Positions 6,405 through 13,978 of a stretch of DNA of 16,578 nt are shown here, piece by piece; within the stretch, counting starts at the first letter, position 1, and each line of letters begins with the position of its first letter. The position numbers and the translations under genes are program-made. The stretch covers positions 1 to 16,578 of the forward strand of contig CAMBYJ010000012.1 in assembly GCA_945872015.1 (NCBI GenBank), in the 5' to 3' direction. This DNA is from Chitinophaga pinensis. Its GTDB lineage: Bacteria > Bacteroidota > Bacteroidia > AKYH767-A > OLB10. A model generated the notes under the pieces. That model saw only the letters and a list, made by a program, of their open reading frames with translations. It did not search any database and was not told the origin of the DNA.

Positions 6405-7601
6405 ATGCGGCTATCCGGTAAAAATATCCTGCTCGGGATTACCGGCAGCATCTCAGCTTATAAGTCCGCCGACCTTTGCCGTTTATTAGTAAAAGAGGGA
6501 GCTAATGTGCGCGTGGTAATGACACCCGCAGCAACTGAGTTTATTAGTCCATTAACCCTTTCAACCTTATCAAAAAATACAGTTTTTCATACCATGGTTT
6601 CTGAAGATGAAACCTGGAATAATCATGTAGAGTTAGGTTTGTGGGCCGATTTATTATTAATCGCGCCAACCTCGGCTAATACCCTTGCACATTTTGCAGG
6701 TGGCATTTGCGACTCACTAATAGATGCAGTTTATCTTTCTGCCCGTTGTCCTGTTATGTTAGCACCTGCAATGGATCATGACATGTATTTGCATGCATCA
6801 ACACAAGACAACATTAGTTTATTAAAATCGAGGGGACATGTAATTGTTGGTCCGGCACAAGGTGAATTAGCAAGTGGACTAGTAGGAGAGGGAAGATTGG
6901 TTGAACCAGCGGACATCCTTGAAGAAGTTATAAATTTCCTTTATGCTGACTTACCGCTTCGTGGAAAGAAAATCGTTGTAACTGCAGGACCTACGCGCGA
7001 AGCGATAGATCCTGTACGATTTATCAGTAACCATTCGACAGGTAAAATGGGGATTGCCATTTCCAAAGAACTAGCGGATAATGGAGCAGAGGTGGTTTTA
7101 GTATTAGGACCTGTTTCGATAGAAGTTCCAAGAGGAATAACAGTTATACCAGTAAATAGTGCCTCCGAAATGTACGAGGCAACAATGATTAATTTCGAAA
7201 ATGCAGCGGGAGCAATACTAACGGCAGCTGTCGCAGATTATACTCCAGAAGAGGTATCCTCCACAAAAATAAAAAAGTCGGATAGCGATATGAACCTGGC
7301 TTTAATAAAAACAAAAGACATTGCTGCGAGTCTAGGTAAAATAAAAAACACGAATCAGTTTTTAGTAGGCTTTGCACTAGAGACAAATGACGAAATAAAT
7401 AATGCAAAGAATAAATTAAAATCGAAGAATTTAGATTTAATTATCTTAAATTCGCTTAACGATGAAGGGGCGGGTTTTGGGACTGATACCAACAAGATTA
7501 CATTTATAAGTCATACTGAAACAACAGAACTTCCGTTAAAACTAAAAACCGATTTAGCAAAAGACATAGTAAAAAAAATAAAAGAGTTTGTGCATGCGTA
7601 A
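6405..7601 (+). CDS. coaBC: Bifunctional phosphopantothenoylcysteine decarboxylase / phosphopantothenate-cysteine ligase
   Basis: This enzyme performs two consecutive steps of coenzyme A synthesis: ligation of cysteine to 4'-phosphopantothenate (CoaB, C-terminal) and FMN-dependent decarboxylation (CoaC, N-terminal). The 398 residues show both halves. CoaC (about 1-180) has GITGSISAYK, catalytic His74 in NNHVEL, IAPTSANTLAHFAGGICDSL and PAMDHDMY. CoaB (about 185-398) has TAGPTREAIDPVRFISNHSTGKMG, TAAVADYTP and the KIKK segment. Two residues differ from the E. coli scheme: the Asn of PAMN is Asp124, and the Cys of ACGxxGxGRM is Ser157 (ASGLVGEGRL). Overall length and motif order suggest a working enzyme. 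It starts 6 bases after rpoZ and overlaps the next gene by eight bases. Confidence 0.96.
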   Translation: MRLSGKNILLGITGSISAYKSADLCRLLVKEGANVRVVMTPAATEFISPLTLSTLSKNTVFHTMVSEDETWNNHVELGLWADLLLIAPTSANTLAHFAGGICDSLIDAVYLSARCPVMLAPAMDHDMYLHASTQDNISLLKSRGHVIVGPAQGELASGLVGEGRLVEPADILEEVINFLYADLPLRGKKIVVTAGPTREAIDPVRFISNHSTGKMGIAISKELADNGAEVVLVLGPVSIEVPRGITVIPVNSASEMYEATMINFENAAGAILTAAVADYTPEEVSSTKIKKSDSDMNLALIKTKDIAASLGKIKNTNQFLVGFALETNDEINNAKNKLKSKNLDLIILNSLNDEGAGFGTDTNKITFISHTETTELPLKLKTDLAKDIVKKIKEFVHA

Positions 7602-8499
7602 GATTCTATTTCTATTCTTATTTATTTTTTCCTCCACTACTATTTTCGCACAGGAATTAGCTTGTCAGGTAAATGTACTTACTCCACGAATCCAAAGCTC
7701 CGACAAGAAGATTTTCACAACCCTTCAAACTGCTATTTATGAATTCATGAACAATACACGTTGGACAAATGATAAGTTTAAGGCAGAAGAAAAAATAGAA
7801 TGTTCTATTCAAATAGAAATTACTGAGCGAGTATCTACAGATGAATTTAAAGGGTCTATTCAGGTATCATCAAGAAGACCTGTTTTTAGCACATCTTATA
7901 ACTCACCTTTAATAAATTATAAAGACGATGATTTTACGTTTCGCTATGTAGAATTTCAAACATTAGATTATGCGGGTGAAGCAGGAAGAAATCCGAATCT
8001 AGTTGCGGTTTTAGCCTTCTATGCAAATATTATTTTAGGTCTAGATTACGACACCTACTCTAAATACGGTGGAGGAGAATATTTTGCAAAGGCGCAATCG
8101 ATTGTTGCGAATAATACCAATGCGGCTGAGCCAGGTTGGAAAGCATTTGAGGCTAACCGAAACCGTTATTGGCTTTGTGAGAATATCAATAATCCGATTT
8201 ACAAACCTATTCGCACACTTTATTACGATTTTCATCGCAAAGGATTAGACACAATGTCGAAAACACGTGATGAATCTATTCGTGTATGTGCAGACGCTAT
8301 CGAGAATCTTAGGAGAGTTCATATTGACAAACCTCAATCTATTTTTATGAAAACACTTTTTGATGCTAAAGCAGATGAAGTAGTGAATATCTTCTCTGGC
8401 GCTTCAGGAGACATTAAATCGAACATGGTTTTAATTTTAACAGAAATAGATCCATCAAATTCGACGAAGTACAATAAAATTCAAACTGGCGGTAATTAA
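7594..8499 (+). CDS. porD: DUF4835 family protein, PorD-like (type IX secretion-associated)
   Basis: The protein has a clear signal peptide (MRKILFLFLF... ending IFAQ, cleavage before ELAC), so it is exported. The mature part is about 280 residues with IQSSDKKIFTTLQTAIYEFMNNTRW early, GYVEF-type strands (FRYVEFQTLDY) and NPNLVAVLAFYANIILGLDYDTYSKYGGGEYF in the middle. This is the DUF4835 family, found in Bacteroidota at this place between coaBC and recN. I recall it annotated as PorD, a component linked to type IX secretion; the sequence itself shows no catalytic motif, and its molecular role is not known to me. A TTG at 7588 would add two residues, but the ATG at 7594 gives a normal signal peptide. 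It overlaps coaBC by ATGCGTAA and precedes recN by 23 bases. Confidence 0.78.
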   Translation: MRKILFLFLFIFSSTTIFAQELACQVNVLTPRIQSSDKKIFTTLQTAIYEFMNNTRWTNDKFKAEEKIECSIQIEITERVSTDEFKGSIQVSSRRPVFSTSYNSPLINYKDDDFTFRYVEFQTLDYAGEAGRNPNLVAVLAFYANIILGLDYDTYSKYGGGEYFAKAQSIVANNTNAAEPGWKAFEANRNRYWLCENINNPIYKPIRTLYYDFHRKGLDTMSKTRDESIRVCADAIENLRRVHIDKPQSIFMKTLFDAKADEVVNIFSGASGDIKSNMVLILTEIDPSNSTKYNKIQTGGN

Positions 8500-8522
8500 T
8501 TTTTACGGTAAGAACTGTTACA

Positions 8523-10187
8523 ATGCTAAAGCGATTATTTGTTAAGAATTATATTCTGATTGATGAACTAGATATTTCTTTTGACAAAGGAATGTCGGTT
8601 ATTACCGGTGAAACAGGAGCGGGTAAATCCATTTTATTAGGAGCATTAGAATTAATCTTGGGACAACGAGCTGATTCAGGTGCATTATTACATAAAAATT
8701 CGAAGTGTATTATAGAAGGTACATTTCAACTTTCTAAGGATTCCTATTCTGATTTTTTTACAAGAAACGATCTAGACTTTGAAAGTGAAACACATATCAG
8801 AAGAGAGATCACAACAGAAGGAAAATCGAGAGCATTTATCAACGATTCGCCTGTAAATCTGGCTACCTTAAAAGAACTATCTCAGCAATTAGTAGATATC
8901 CATTCGCAACATGAAACAATGTTGTTAAACTCAGGTTCTTTTCAGTTGCAATTAGTCGATGCTTATGCAAAAAACAACAAGCACCTAATCACTTATAAAA
9001 ACACCTTTTCAAAACTTAAAAGTGAAAAGCAACAACTTGATAGTTTAAAAGCCGATGAAGCAAAAGGGAAAGCTGACTTAGACTATTTCAATTTTCAATT
9101 AACAGAATTAGGAGAAGCGCTTTTAAATAATCCGGAAGAGCAATCTCAACTCGAACAAGATCTTGAGAAGCTTGAAAATGCGGAAGAAATTAAAGAGAAA
9201 TTATTTAGTGCTTATCAGAGTATTAATGGTGGAGAAATCACCTTGCTTTCTAATTTAAAAGCATGTGCTGCTCAACTACAATCACTCGTAAAGTTTGATA
9301 CACGTTATCAGGAGTTCTATAATCGTTTAAATAGCAGTTGCGTTGAATTAAAAGATATTGCAGATGAATTAGAAGATGCAGCCAATGAAATAAATGCAGA
9401 TAGTCAGCAGTTGCAAATCATCACCGAACGACTTAATTTAATTTACCGTTTACAACAAAAGCACCGAGTGAGCTCTATTCAGGAATTAATGGATATCGAA
9501 GCTAATCTTGCAGAGAAAGTAACGAGCATAGGATCATTGCAAGATAGAATAGAGACCATCGAAAAACAGATTATCGTATTAAACAAAGAGCTAATTACTA
9601 CTGCTGATATATTAAGTGCTAACCGAAAGAAAGCCATTCCGAAAATAGAGAATGAAATAAATAAAATGCTGGTTGAAGTAGCAATGCCAGCAGCATCAAT
9701 TAAAATAGACTCTATTGATTTAAGTCCTGATGACTACACCAGCGAAGGTGGCAATCAGATTAAATTTTTGTTTACTGCTAATAAAGGTGGTACTCACAAA
9801 GAAATCAGTAAAGTGGCTTCGGGTGGTGAGCTTTCACGTTTGATGCTTTGCATTAAAGCGATGATGGCCGAATTATCGGATATGCCAACCGTTATATTTG
9901 ATGAGATAGACACGGGAATATCGGGTGAAACAGCAGCCAAAGTTGGAAGTATCGTGAAAAGGATGTCCGAAAATCACCAGGTTATTGCCATTACTCATTT
10001 ACCACAGATGGCAGGCAAGGGACACCATCATTACTTTGTTTTCAAAACTGAAGGAAAAGAAAAAACGCATACATCGCTTAAGTTACTGAACAACAGTGAA
10101 CGGATTCAGGAGATAGCTAGGATGTTATCAGGCGAACAACTTACAGAGGCGGCTATTGATAACGCAAAAGCCCTGATTGCCAACTAA
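8523..10187 (+). CDS. recN: DNA repair protein RecN
   Basis: RecN is an SMC-like ATPase that acts at DNA double-strand breaks and promotes recombination. The 554 residues have the expected layout. The N-terminal ATPase half has MLKRLFVKNYILIDELDISF and Walker A GETGAGKS (29-36), then the Q-loop region with DIHSQHETMLL. A long coiled-coil middle (about 150-370, rich in Glu, Lys, Gln and Leu) follows. The C-terminal half carries the ABC signature ASGGELSRLML (432-442), Walker B TVIFDEIDTGISG (456-468) and the switch ITHLPQMA. Length is normal and no motif is lost. It follows the porD-like gene by 23 bases and is probably the last gene of the bamD transcript, since fabI has its own -7 box. No SOS-type box is evident upstream. 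Confidence 0.97.
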   Translation: MLKRLFVKNYILIDELDISFDKGMSVITGETGAGKSILLGALELILGQRADSGALLHKNSKCIIEGTFQLSKDSYSDFFTRNDLDFESETHIRREITTEGKSRAFINDSPVNLATLKELSQQLVDIHSQHETMLLNSGSFQLQLVDAYAKNNKHLITYKNTFSKLKSEKQQLDSLKADEAKGKADLDYFNFQLTELGEALLNNPEEQSQLEQDLEKLENAEEIKEKLFSAYQSINGGEITLLSNLKACAAQLQSLVKFDTRYQEFYNRLNSSCVELKDIADELEDAANEINADSQQLQIITERLNLIYRLQQKHRVSSIQELMDIEANLAEKVTSIGSLQDRIETIEKQIIVLNKELITTADILSANRKKAIPKIENEINKMLVEVAMPAASIKIDSIDLSPDDYTSEGGNQIKFLFTANKGGTHKEISKVASGGELSRLMLCIKAMMAELSDMPTVIFDEIDTGISGETAAKVGSIVKRMSENHQVIAITHLPQMAGKGHHHYFVFKTEGKEKTHTSLKLLNNSERIQEIARMLSGEQLTEAAIDNAKALIAN

Positions 10188-10205
10188 ATTTTCAAATATT
10201 TAAAC

Positions 10206-10213
10206 TACTTTTG
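10206..10213 (+). promoter_or_regulatory. Promoter (-7 box) of fabI
   Basis: TACTTTTG fits TAnnTTTG and lies 19 bases before the fabI ATG, in the 45-base gap after recN. A TTG at 10177-10179 is 26 bases upstream, too far for a standard spacing, so the -33 is unclear. fabI may be read both from here and from the upstream operon. Confidence 0.45.
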
Positions 10214-10232
10214 AACCCATAAAATAAATACT

Positions 10233-11048
10233 ATGGCTACTAACCTGTTAAAAGGAAAAAGAGGAATTATTTTCGGTGCATTGGACCCAAATTCAATTGC
10301 ATGGAAAGTTGCTGAACGCTGTCATGAAGAAGGAGCAACATTTACATTAACTAACGCGCCTGTTGCTTTGAGAATGGGAGCAATCAACGAATTGGCTACA
10401 AAATGCAATGCTCAGGTAATTGGAGCAGATGCAACTAGCATCGAAGATTTAGAAAATTTATTTACAAAATCACAAGAAATTCTAGGAGGTAAAATCGATT
10501 TCGTTTTACACTCAATAGGAATGTCGCCTAACGTACGTAAAGGAAAAACCTATACTGAATTAGACTACGATTATTACCATAAAACAGTCGACATCTCTGC
10601 AATGTCGTTGCACAAGACGCTTCAGACTGCTATGCGCATTGATGCTATTTCAGAATGGGGTAGTGTGGTTGCTTTATCTTATATCGCAGCTCAACGTGTA
10701 TTCCCAGATTATGGTGATATGGCAGATGCTAAATCACTTTTAGAGAGCATCGCACGTAGCTTCGGATATCATTATGGAAAGGCTAAGAAAGTTCGTATCA
10801 ATACAATTTCTCAGTCGCCAACAAAAACTACTGCAGGACAAGGAGTAAAAGGATTTGATGGTTTCTACAACTATGCTGATTCAATGTCGCCATTAGGAAA
10901 TGCAAGTGCTGAATCATGCGCTGATTATTGCTTGACCTTATTTAGCGATTATACTAAAATGGTTACGATGCAAAACTTATTTCACGATGGAGGATTTTCT
11001 TTCACTGGGGTAAGTCAAGAGATGATGGAAAAATTTTCAGATCAATAA
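10233..11048 (+). CDS. fabI: Enoyl-[acyl-carrier-protein] reductase, NADH-dependent
   Basis: FabI carries out the last reduction of each fatty acid elongation cycle, turning trans-2-enoyl-ACP into acyl-ACP with NADH. The 271-residue protein is a divergent short-chain dehydrogenase: GIIFGALDPNSIAWKVA (11-27) is the FabI-type cofactor loop, HSIGM (93-97) lies at the segment where triclosan-resistance changes occur in E. coli, and the catalytic SYIAAQRVFPDYGDMADAK holds Tyr150, Tyr160 and Lys167 in the Y-x6-K spacing. The C terminus NLFHDGGFSFTG is typical. The long, acidic DYDYYHKTVDISAMS segment and overall length agree with family members. It ends in a strong hairpin shared with convergent clpC. 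Confidence 0.96.
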   Translation: MATNLLKGKRGIIFGALDPNSIAWKVAERCHEEGATFTLTNAPVALRMGAINELATKCNAQVIGADATSIEDLENLFTKSQEILGGKIDFVLHSIGMSPNVRKGKTYTELDYDYYHKTVDISAMSLHKTLQTAMRIDAISEWGSVVALSYIAAQRVFPDYGDMADAKSLLESIARSFGYHYGKAKKVRINTISQSPTKTTAGQGVKGFDGFYNYADSMSPLGNASAESCADYCLTLFSDYTKMVTMQNLFHDGGFSFTGVSQEMMEKFSDQ

Positions 11049-11074
11049 TCAACTATCCAATCATAGATATAATA

Positions 11075-11100
11075 AAAGAGCGACCATTTGGTCGCTCTTT
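11075..11100. terminator. Bidirectional terminator between fabI and clpC
   Basis: AAAGAGCGACC (11075-11085) and GGTCGCTCTTT (11090-11100) form a perfect 11-bp stem with a four-base loop. A and T runs on both flanks supply a U tract in either direction. It sits between the stop codons of the convergent genes. Confidence 0.9.
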
Positions 11101-11118
11101 GTATTTGTAGAAATCTAA

Positions 11119-13659
11119 TTATGATTCTTCTTTTTTCTTCTTTGAAGCCTTAGGAGGCTTTATAATATTGATCTTTAAATGATCGGCTTCGCCTTCGTGT
11201 CCTAGCTCTAAAGTATCACCTTCAACCAATTCACCCTTGATAATTTCTTCTGCCATTGGATCTTCGATATACTTTTGAATTGCACGCTTCAATGGACGAG
11301 CACCGTAGCTAGAATCATAACCTCTGTCAGTTAAAAACTCTTTAGCTTCGTCAGTTAATTTTAACTTATAACCTAACTCATTCACACGCTTATACAATCC
11401 TGCTAATTCAATATCGATAATTTTAAAGATATCTTCTTTAGTAAGGCTATTGAACATTACAACATCATCGATACGATTTAAGAATTCAGGAGCGAATGCT
11501 TTTTTCAATGAACTTTCAATAACGCTTTTCGCATGCTCATCCGACTGACTTGAACGAGCGGTAGTGTTAAATCCAACACCTTGTCCAAATTCTTTCAACT
11601 GGCGAGATCCGATATTAGAAGTCATGATGATAATCGTGTTCTTGAAATCAATCTTACGTCCAAGGCTATCCGTCAACTGACCATCATCTAATACTTGAAG
11701 TAATAAATTGAATACATCCGGATGTGCTTTTTCAATCTCATCTAACAACACGATAGAATAGGGCTTACGACGAACCTTTTCCGTTAACTGACCACCTTCT
11801 TCATATCCAACGTATCCCGGAGGCGCTCCAATTAAACGAGACACCGCAAATTTTTCCATATACTCACTCATATCGATACGGATTAATGCATCTTCAGAGT
11901 CGAATAAATATTGACTTAAAACCTTTGCTAATTCTGTTTTACCAACACCAGTAGGTCCTAAGAAAATAAACGTTCCAATTGGCTTGTTAGGATCTTTTAA
12001 TCCAGCGCGATTACGTTGAATTGCTTTCACCACTTTTTTAACTGCCTCATCTTGTCCGATTACTTTTCCTTTTAACTCATCAGGCATTTTCAATAAACGA
12101 GTCGTTTCAGCTTGCGCAATACGTGTAACTGGAATTCCGCTCATCATAGCAACAACGTTCGCTACATCTTCAACATCTACCGTGTAACGTTGTGTTTTTG
12201 TTTCTTCTTCCCAGGCTTTCTTAGCAGCTTCTAATTGCTCAAGTAATTGTTTTTCGGTATCACGTAGGCGTGCTGCTTCTTCATACTTCTGACTACGAAC
12301 CACACGATTTTTCTCTTGCTTAATATCAGCCACCTTATTTTCAAGGTCGATTATAGTCTGAGGAACGTGAATATTTGAAATATGCACACGAGATCCAGCT
12401 TCATCTAAAGCATCAATAGCTTTATCTGGAAGGAAACGATCGGTAATATATCTACTAGTTAATTTAACGCAAGCATCAATTGCAGCAGGCGTGTAGTTAA
12501 CATGATGATGTTCCTCGTAACGTTCCTTAATATTTGATAATATCTGAATCGTTTCATCTACAGAAGTAGGGTCAACAATTACTTTTTGAAAACGACGGTC
12601 TAACGCACCATCCTTCTCAATATACTGACGATATTCGTCGAGTGTAGTAGCACCGATACATTGAATTTCGCCACGAGCTAAAGCTGGCTTAAACATATTT
12701 GATGCATCTAATGAACCAGAAGCACCACCAGCACCAATGATAGTATGAATTTCATCAATGAATAAGATTACATCCGGAGACTTTTCCAATTCATTCATTA
12801 CTGCTTTCATTCGCTCTTCAAACTGACCACGGTATTTTGTTCCGGCAACGAGTGAAGCTAAATCAAGAGTAACAATGCGCTTGTTAAACAATACGCGAGA
12901 TACTTTACGTTGGATGATGCGAAGTGCAAGACCTTCTGCGATTGCAGATTTACCTACACCTGGTTCTCCAATTAGGATAGGGTTGTTCTTTTTACGACGT
13001 GAAAGAATCTGCGATACACGCTCGATTTCTTTTTCACGACCAACAATGGGGTCTAACTTTCCTTCCTCTGCCGCTTTCGTTAAATCGCGACCGAAGTTAT
13101 CGAGTACAGGAGTTTTCGATTTGCTGTCAGTTGGTTTTTTAGTTTGTCCGAAAGAAGGACCATCATCATCTTTTGAATAAGGATCATCGTCTCCACCTGA
13201 TTGAGGTGACTCGGAACGGATGTTGGATTTGAACATGTCTAGTTCTTCACGCATAATGTCGTAGGTTACGCCAAACTGATTTAGGATTTGTGTAGCAATA
13301 TTGTCTTCGTCTTTTAAGATTGCCAGCAACAAATGTTCTGTTCCAATGATTTCTGATTTGAAAATTTTAGCTTCCAAGTAAGTAATCTTAAGAGCCTTTT
13401 CAGCCTGCTTGGTTAAAGGAATATTGGTTAGATTATTAGAAGTTGTTGAATTGCCTTTTACTGCATTTTCAACAGACTTACGAAGTTCAACAAGATTAAT
13501 GTTTAGGGATTTTAAAAACTTAATTGCCATTCCTTCTCCCTCGCGAATGAGCCCTAATAACAAATGTTCAGTACCTATATATTCGTGTCCTAAACGTAAT
13601 GCTTCTTCTCGGCTAAAGGAGATGACATCTTTTACTCTCGGAGAAAATTTTGCTTCCAT
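11119..13659 (-). CDS. clpC: ATP-dependent Clp protease ATP-binding subunit ClpC
   Basis: ClpC is an AAA+ unfoldase that feeds misfolded or marked proteins to ClpP. The 846 residues contain two Clp-N repeats (about 5-65 and 80-142), an acidic linker (about 150-185), AAA domain 1 with Walker A GEPGVGKS (231-238) and Walker B VILFIDEIH (297-305), a UVR-type middle domain KYEEAARLRDTEKQLLEQL (458-476), and AAA domain 2 with GPTGVGKT (568-575), pore loop GYVG (615-618), LLDEIEKAH (638-646) and the C-terminal small domain. The UVR segment marks it as ClpC rather than ClpA or ClpB. The VGF tripeptide (695-697) is the ClpP-docking loop, so partnership with ClpP is expected. The Lys/Glu-rich tail ends KASKKKKEES. 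It is transcribed alone, divergent from gyrA. Confidence 0.97.
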   Translation of the reverse strand: MEAKFSPRVKDVISFSREEALRLGHEYIGTEHLLLGLIREGEGMAIKFLKSLNINLVELRKSVENAVKGNSTTSNNLTNIPLTKQAEKALKITYLEAKIFKSEIIGTEHLLLAILKDEDNIATQILNQFGVTYDIMREELDMFKSNIRSESPQSGGDDDPYSKDDDGPSFGQTKKPTDSKSKTPVLDNFGRDLTKAAEEGKLDPIVGREKEIERVSQILSRRKKNNPILIGEPGVGKSAIAEGLALRIIQRKVSRVLFNKRIVTLDLASLVAGTKYRGQFEERMKAVMNELEKSPDVILFIDEIHTIIGAGGASGSLDASNMFKPALARGEIQCIGATTLDEYRQYIEKDGALDRRFQKVIVDPTSVDETIQILSNIKERYEEHHHVNYTPAAIDACVKLTSRYITDRFLPDKAIDALDEAGSRVHISNIHVPQTIIDLENKVADIKQEKNRVVRSQKYEEAARLRDTEKQLLEQLEAAKKAWEEETKTQRYTVDVEDVANVVAMMSGIPVTRIAQAETTRLLKMPDELKGKVIGQDEAVKKVVKAIQRNRAGLKDPNKPIGTFIFLGPTGVGKTELAKVLSQYLFDSEDALIRIDMSEYMEKFAVSRLIGAPPGYVGYEEGGQLTEKVRRKPYSIVLLDEIEKAHPDVFNLLLQVLDDGQLTDSLGRKIDFKNTIIIMTSNIGSRQLKEFGQGVGFNTTARSSQSDEHAKSVIESSLKKAFAPEFLNRIDDVVMFNSLTKEDIFKIIDIELAGLYKRVNELGYKLKLTDEAKEFLTDRGYDSSYGARPLKRAIQKYIEDPMAEEIIKGELVEGDTLELGHEGEADHLKINIIKPPKASKKKKEES

Positions 13660-13738
13660 AGTGTTTGATAATTATCGGTTTTTTTAACGAATAAGTTTTA
13701 AAAAGGTTTGAGGTATATTTGGCCTAAACGATTTATTT

Positions 13739-13768
13739 CAAAAATCATTTTAATTTTTGAATTTCCAA
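13739..13768 (-). promoter_or_regulatory. Candidate promoter of clpC
   Basis: On the minus strand TTG (13766-13768), a 19-base spacer and GATTTTTG (13739-13746) match the Bacteroidota consensus with one mismatch in the -7 box. The transcript would carry a leader of about 75 bases, longer than for other genes here. No CIRCE or other heat-shock operator is apparent. Confidence 0.4.
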
Positions 13769-13804
13769 CTACCACTTGACCTTTTTTTATCACCAATTCT
13801 AACA

Positions 13805-13836
13805 TGTGTTTTTGTTAATAATTACTCTCAGTTTTG
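13805..13836 (+). promoter_or_regulatory. Candidate promoter of gyrA
   Basis: TGTG (13805-13808), a 20-base spacer and CAGTTTTG (13829-13836) each carry one mismatch to TTTG and TAnnTTTG. A leader of about 140 bases would result. The exact -7 match TATATTTG at 13714-13721 is an alternative with no -33. Neither can be chosen from sequence alone. Confidence 0.25.
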
Positions 13837-13978
13837 CCCAAAAATATGCTTCCATTTAATTAACTTCGTGGCTTATCGTTGGGGATTTATCAACATTCTT
13901 ATCAATAGCATTAAAATGCTGTTTTTAAACGATATTTCGTTACTAACAACAACTATTAAAAACAACTTATAAAAACCA

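Larger units (their letters stand above)
13660..13978. other. Intergenic region between divergent clpC and gyrA
   Basis: These 319 bases are strongly AT-rich and I see no convincing coding potential. They hold the candidate clpC promoter (13739-13768, minus), an exact plus-strand TAnnTTTG box TATATTTG at 13714-13721 without a clear -33, a weaker plus-strand pair nearer gyrA, and a short hairpin AGCAT-TAAA-ATGCT (13907-13920) followed by GTTTTT. No RNA gene or riboswitch was recognised. Confidence 0.6.

Noticed and set aside
12875..13687. Two plus-strand open frames opposite clpC
   Set aside because: They are antisense shadows of strongly conserved clpC codons (Arg/Ser-rich translation) without their own start signals.
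13907..13926. Hairpin AGCAT-TAAA-ATGCT plus T run as a terminator or attenuator
   Set aside because: The stem has only five, mostly weak pairs, and such hairpins are expected by chance in AT-rich DNA; mentioned only as part of the intergenic region.
13757..13972. Open frame of 71 codons upstream of gyrA
   Set aside because: It has a TTG start, hydrophobic low-information content, no recognisable family and no promoter-to-start logic; it is best explained by AT-rich intergenic sequence.
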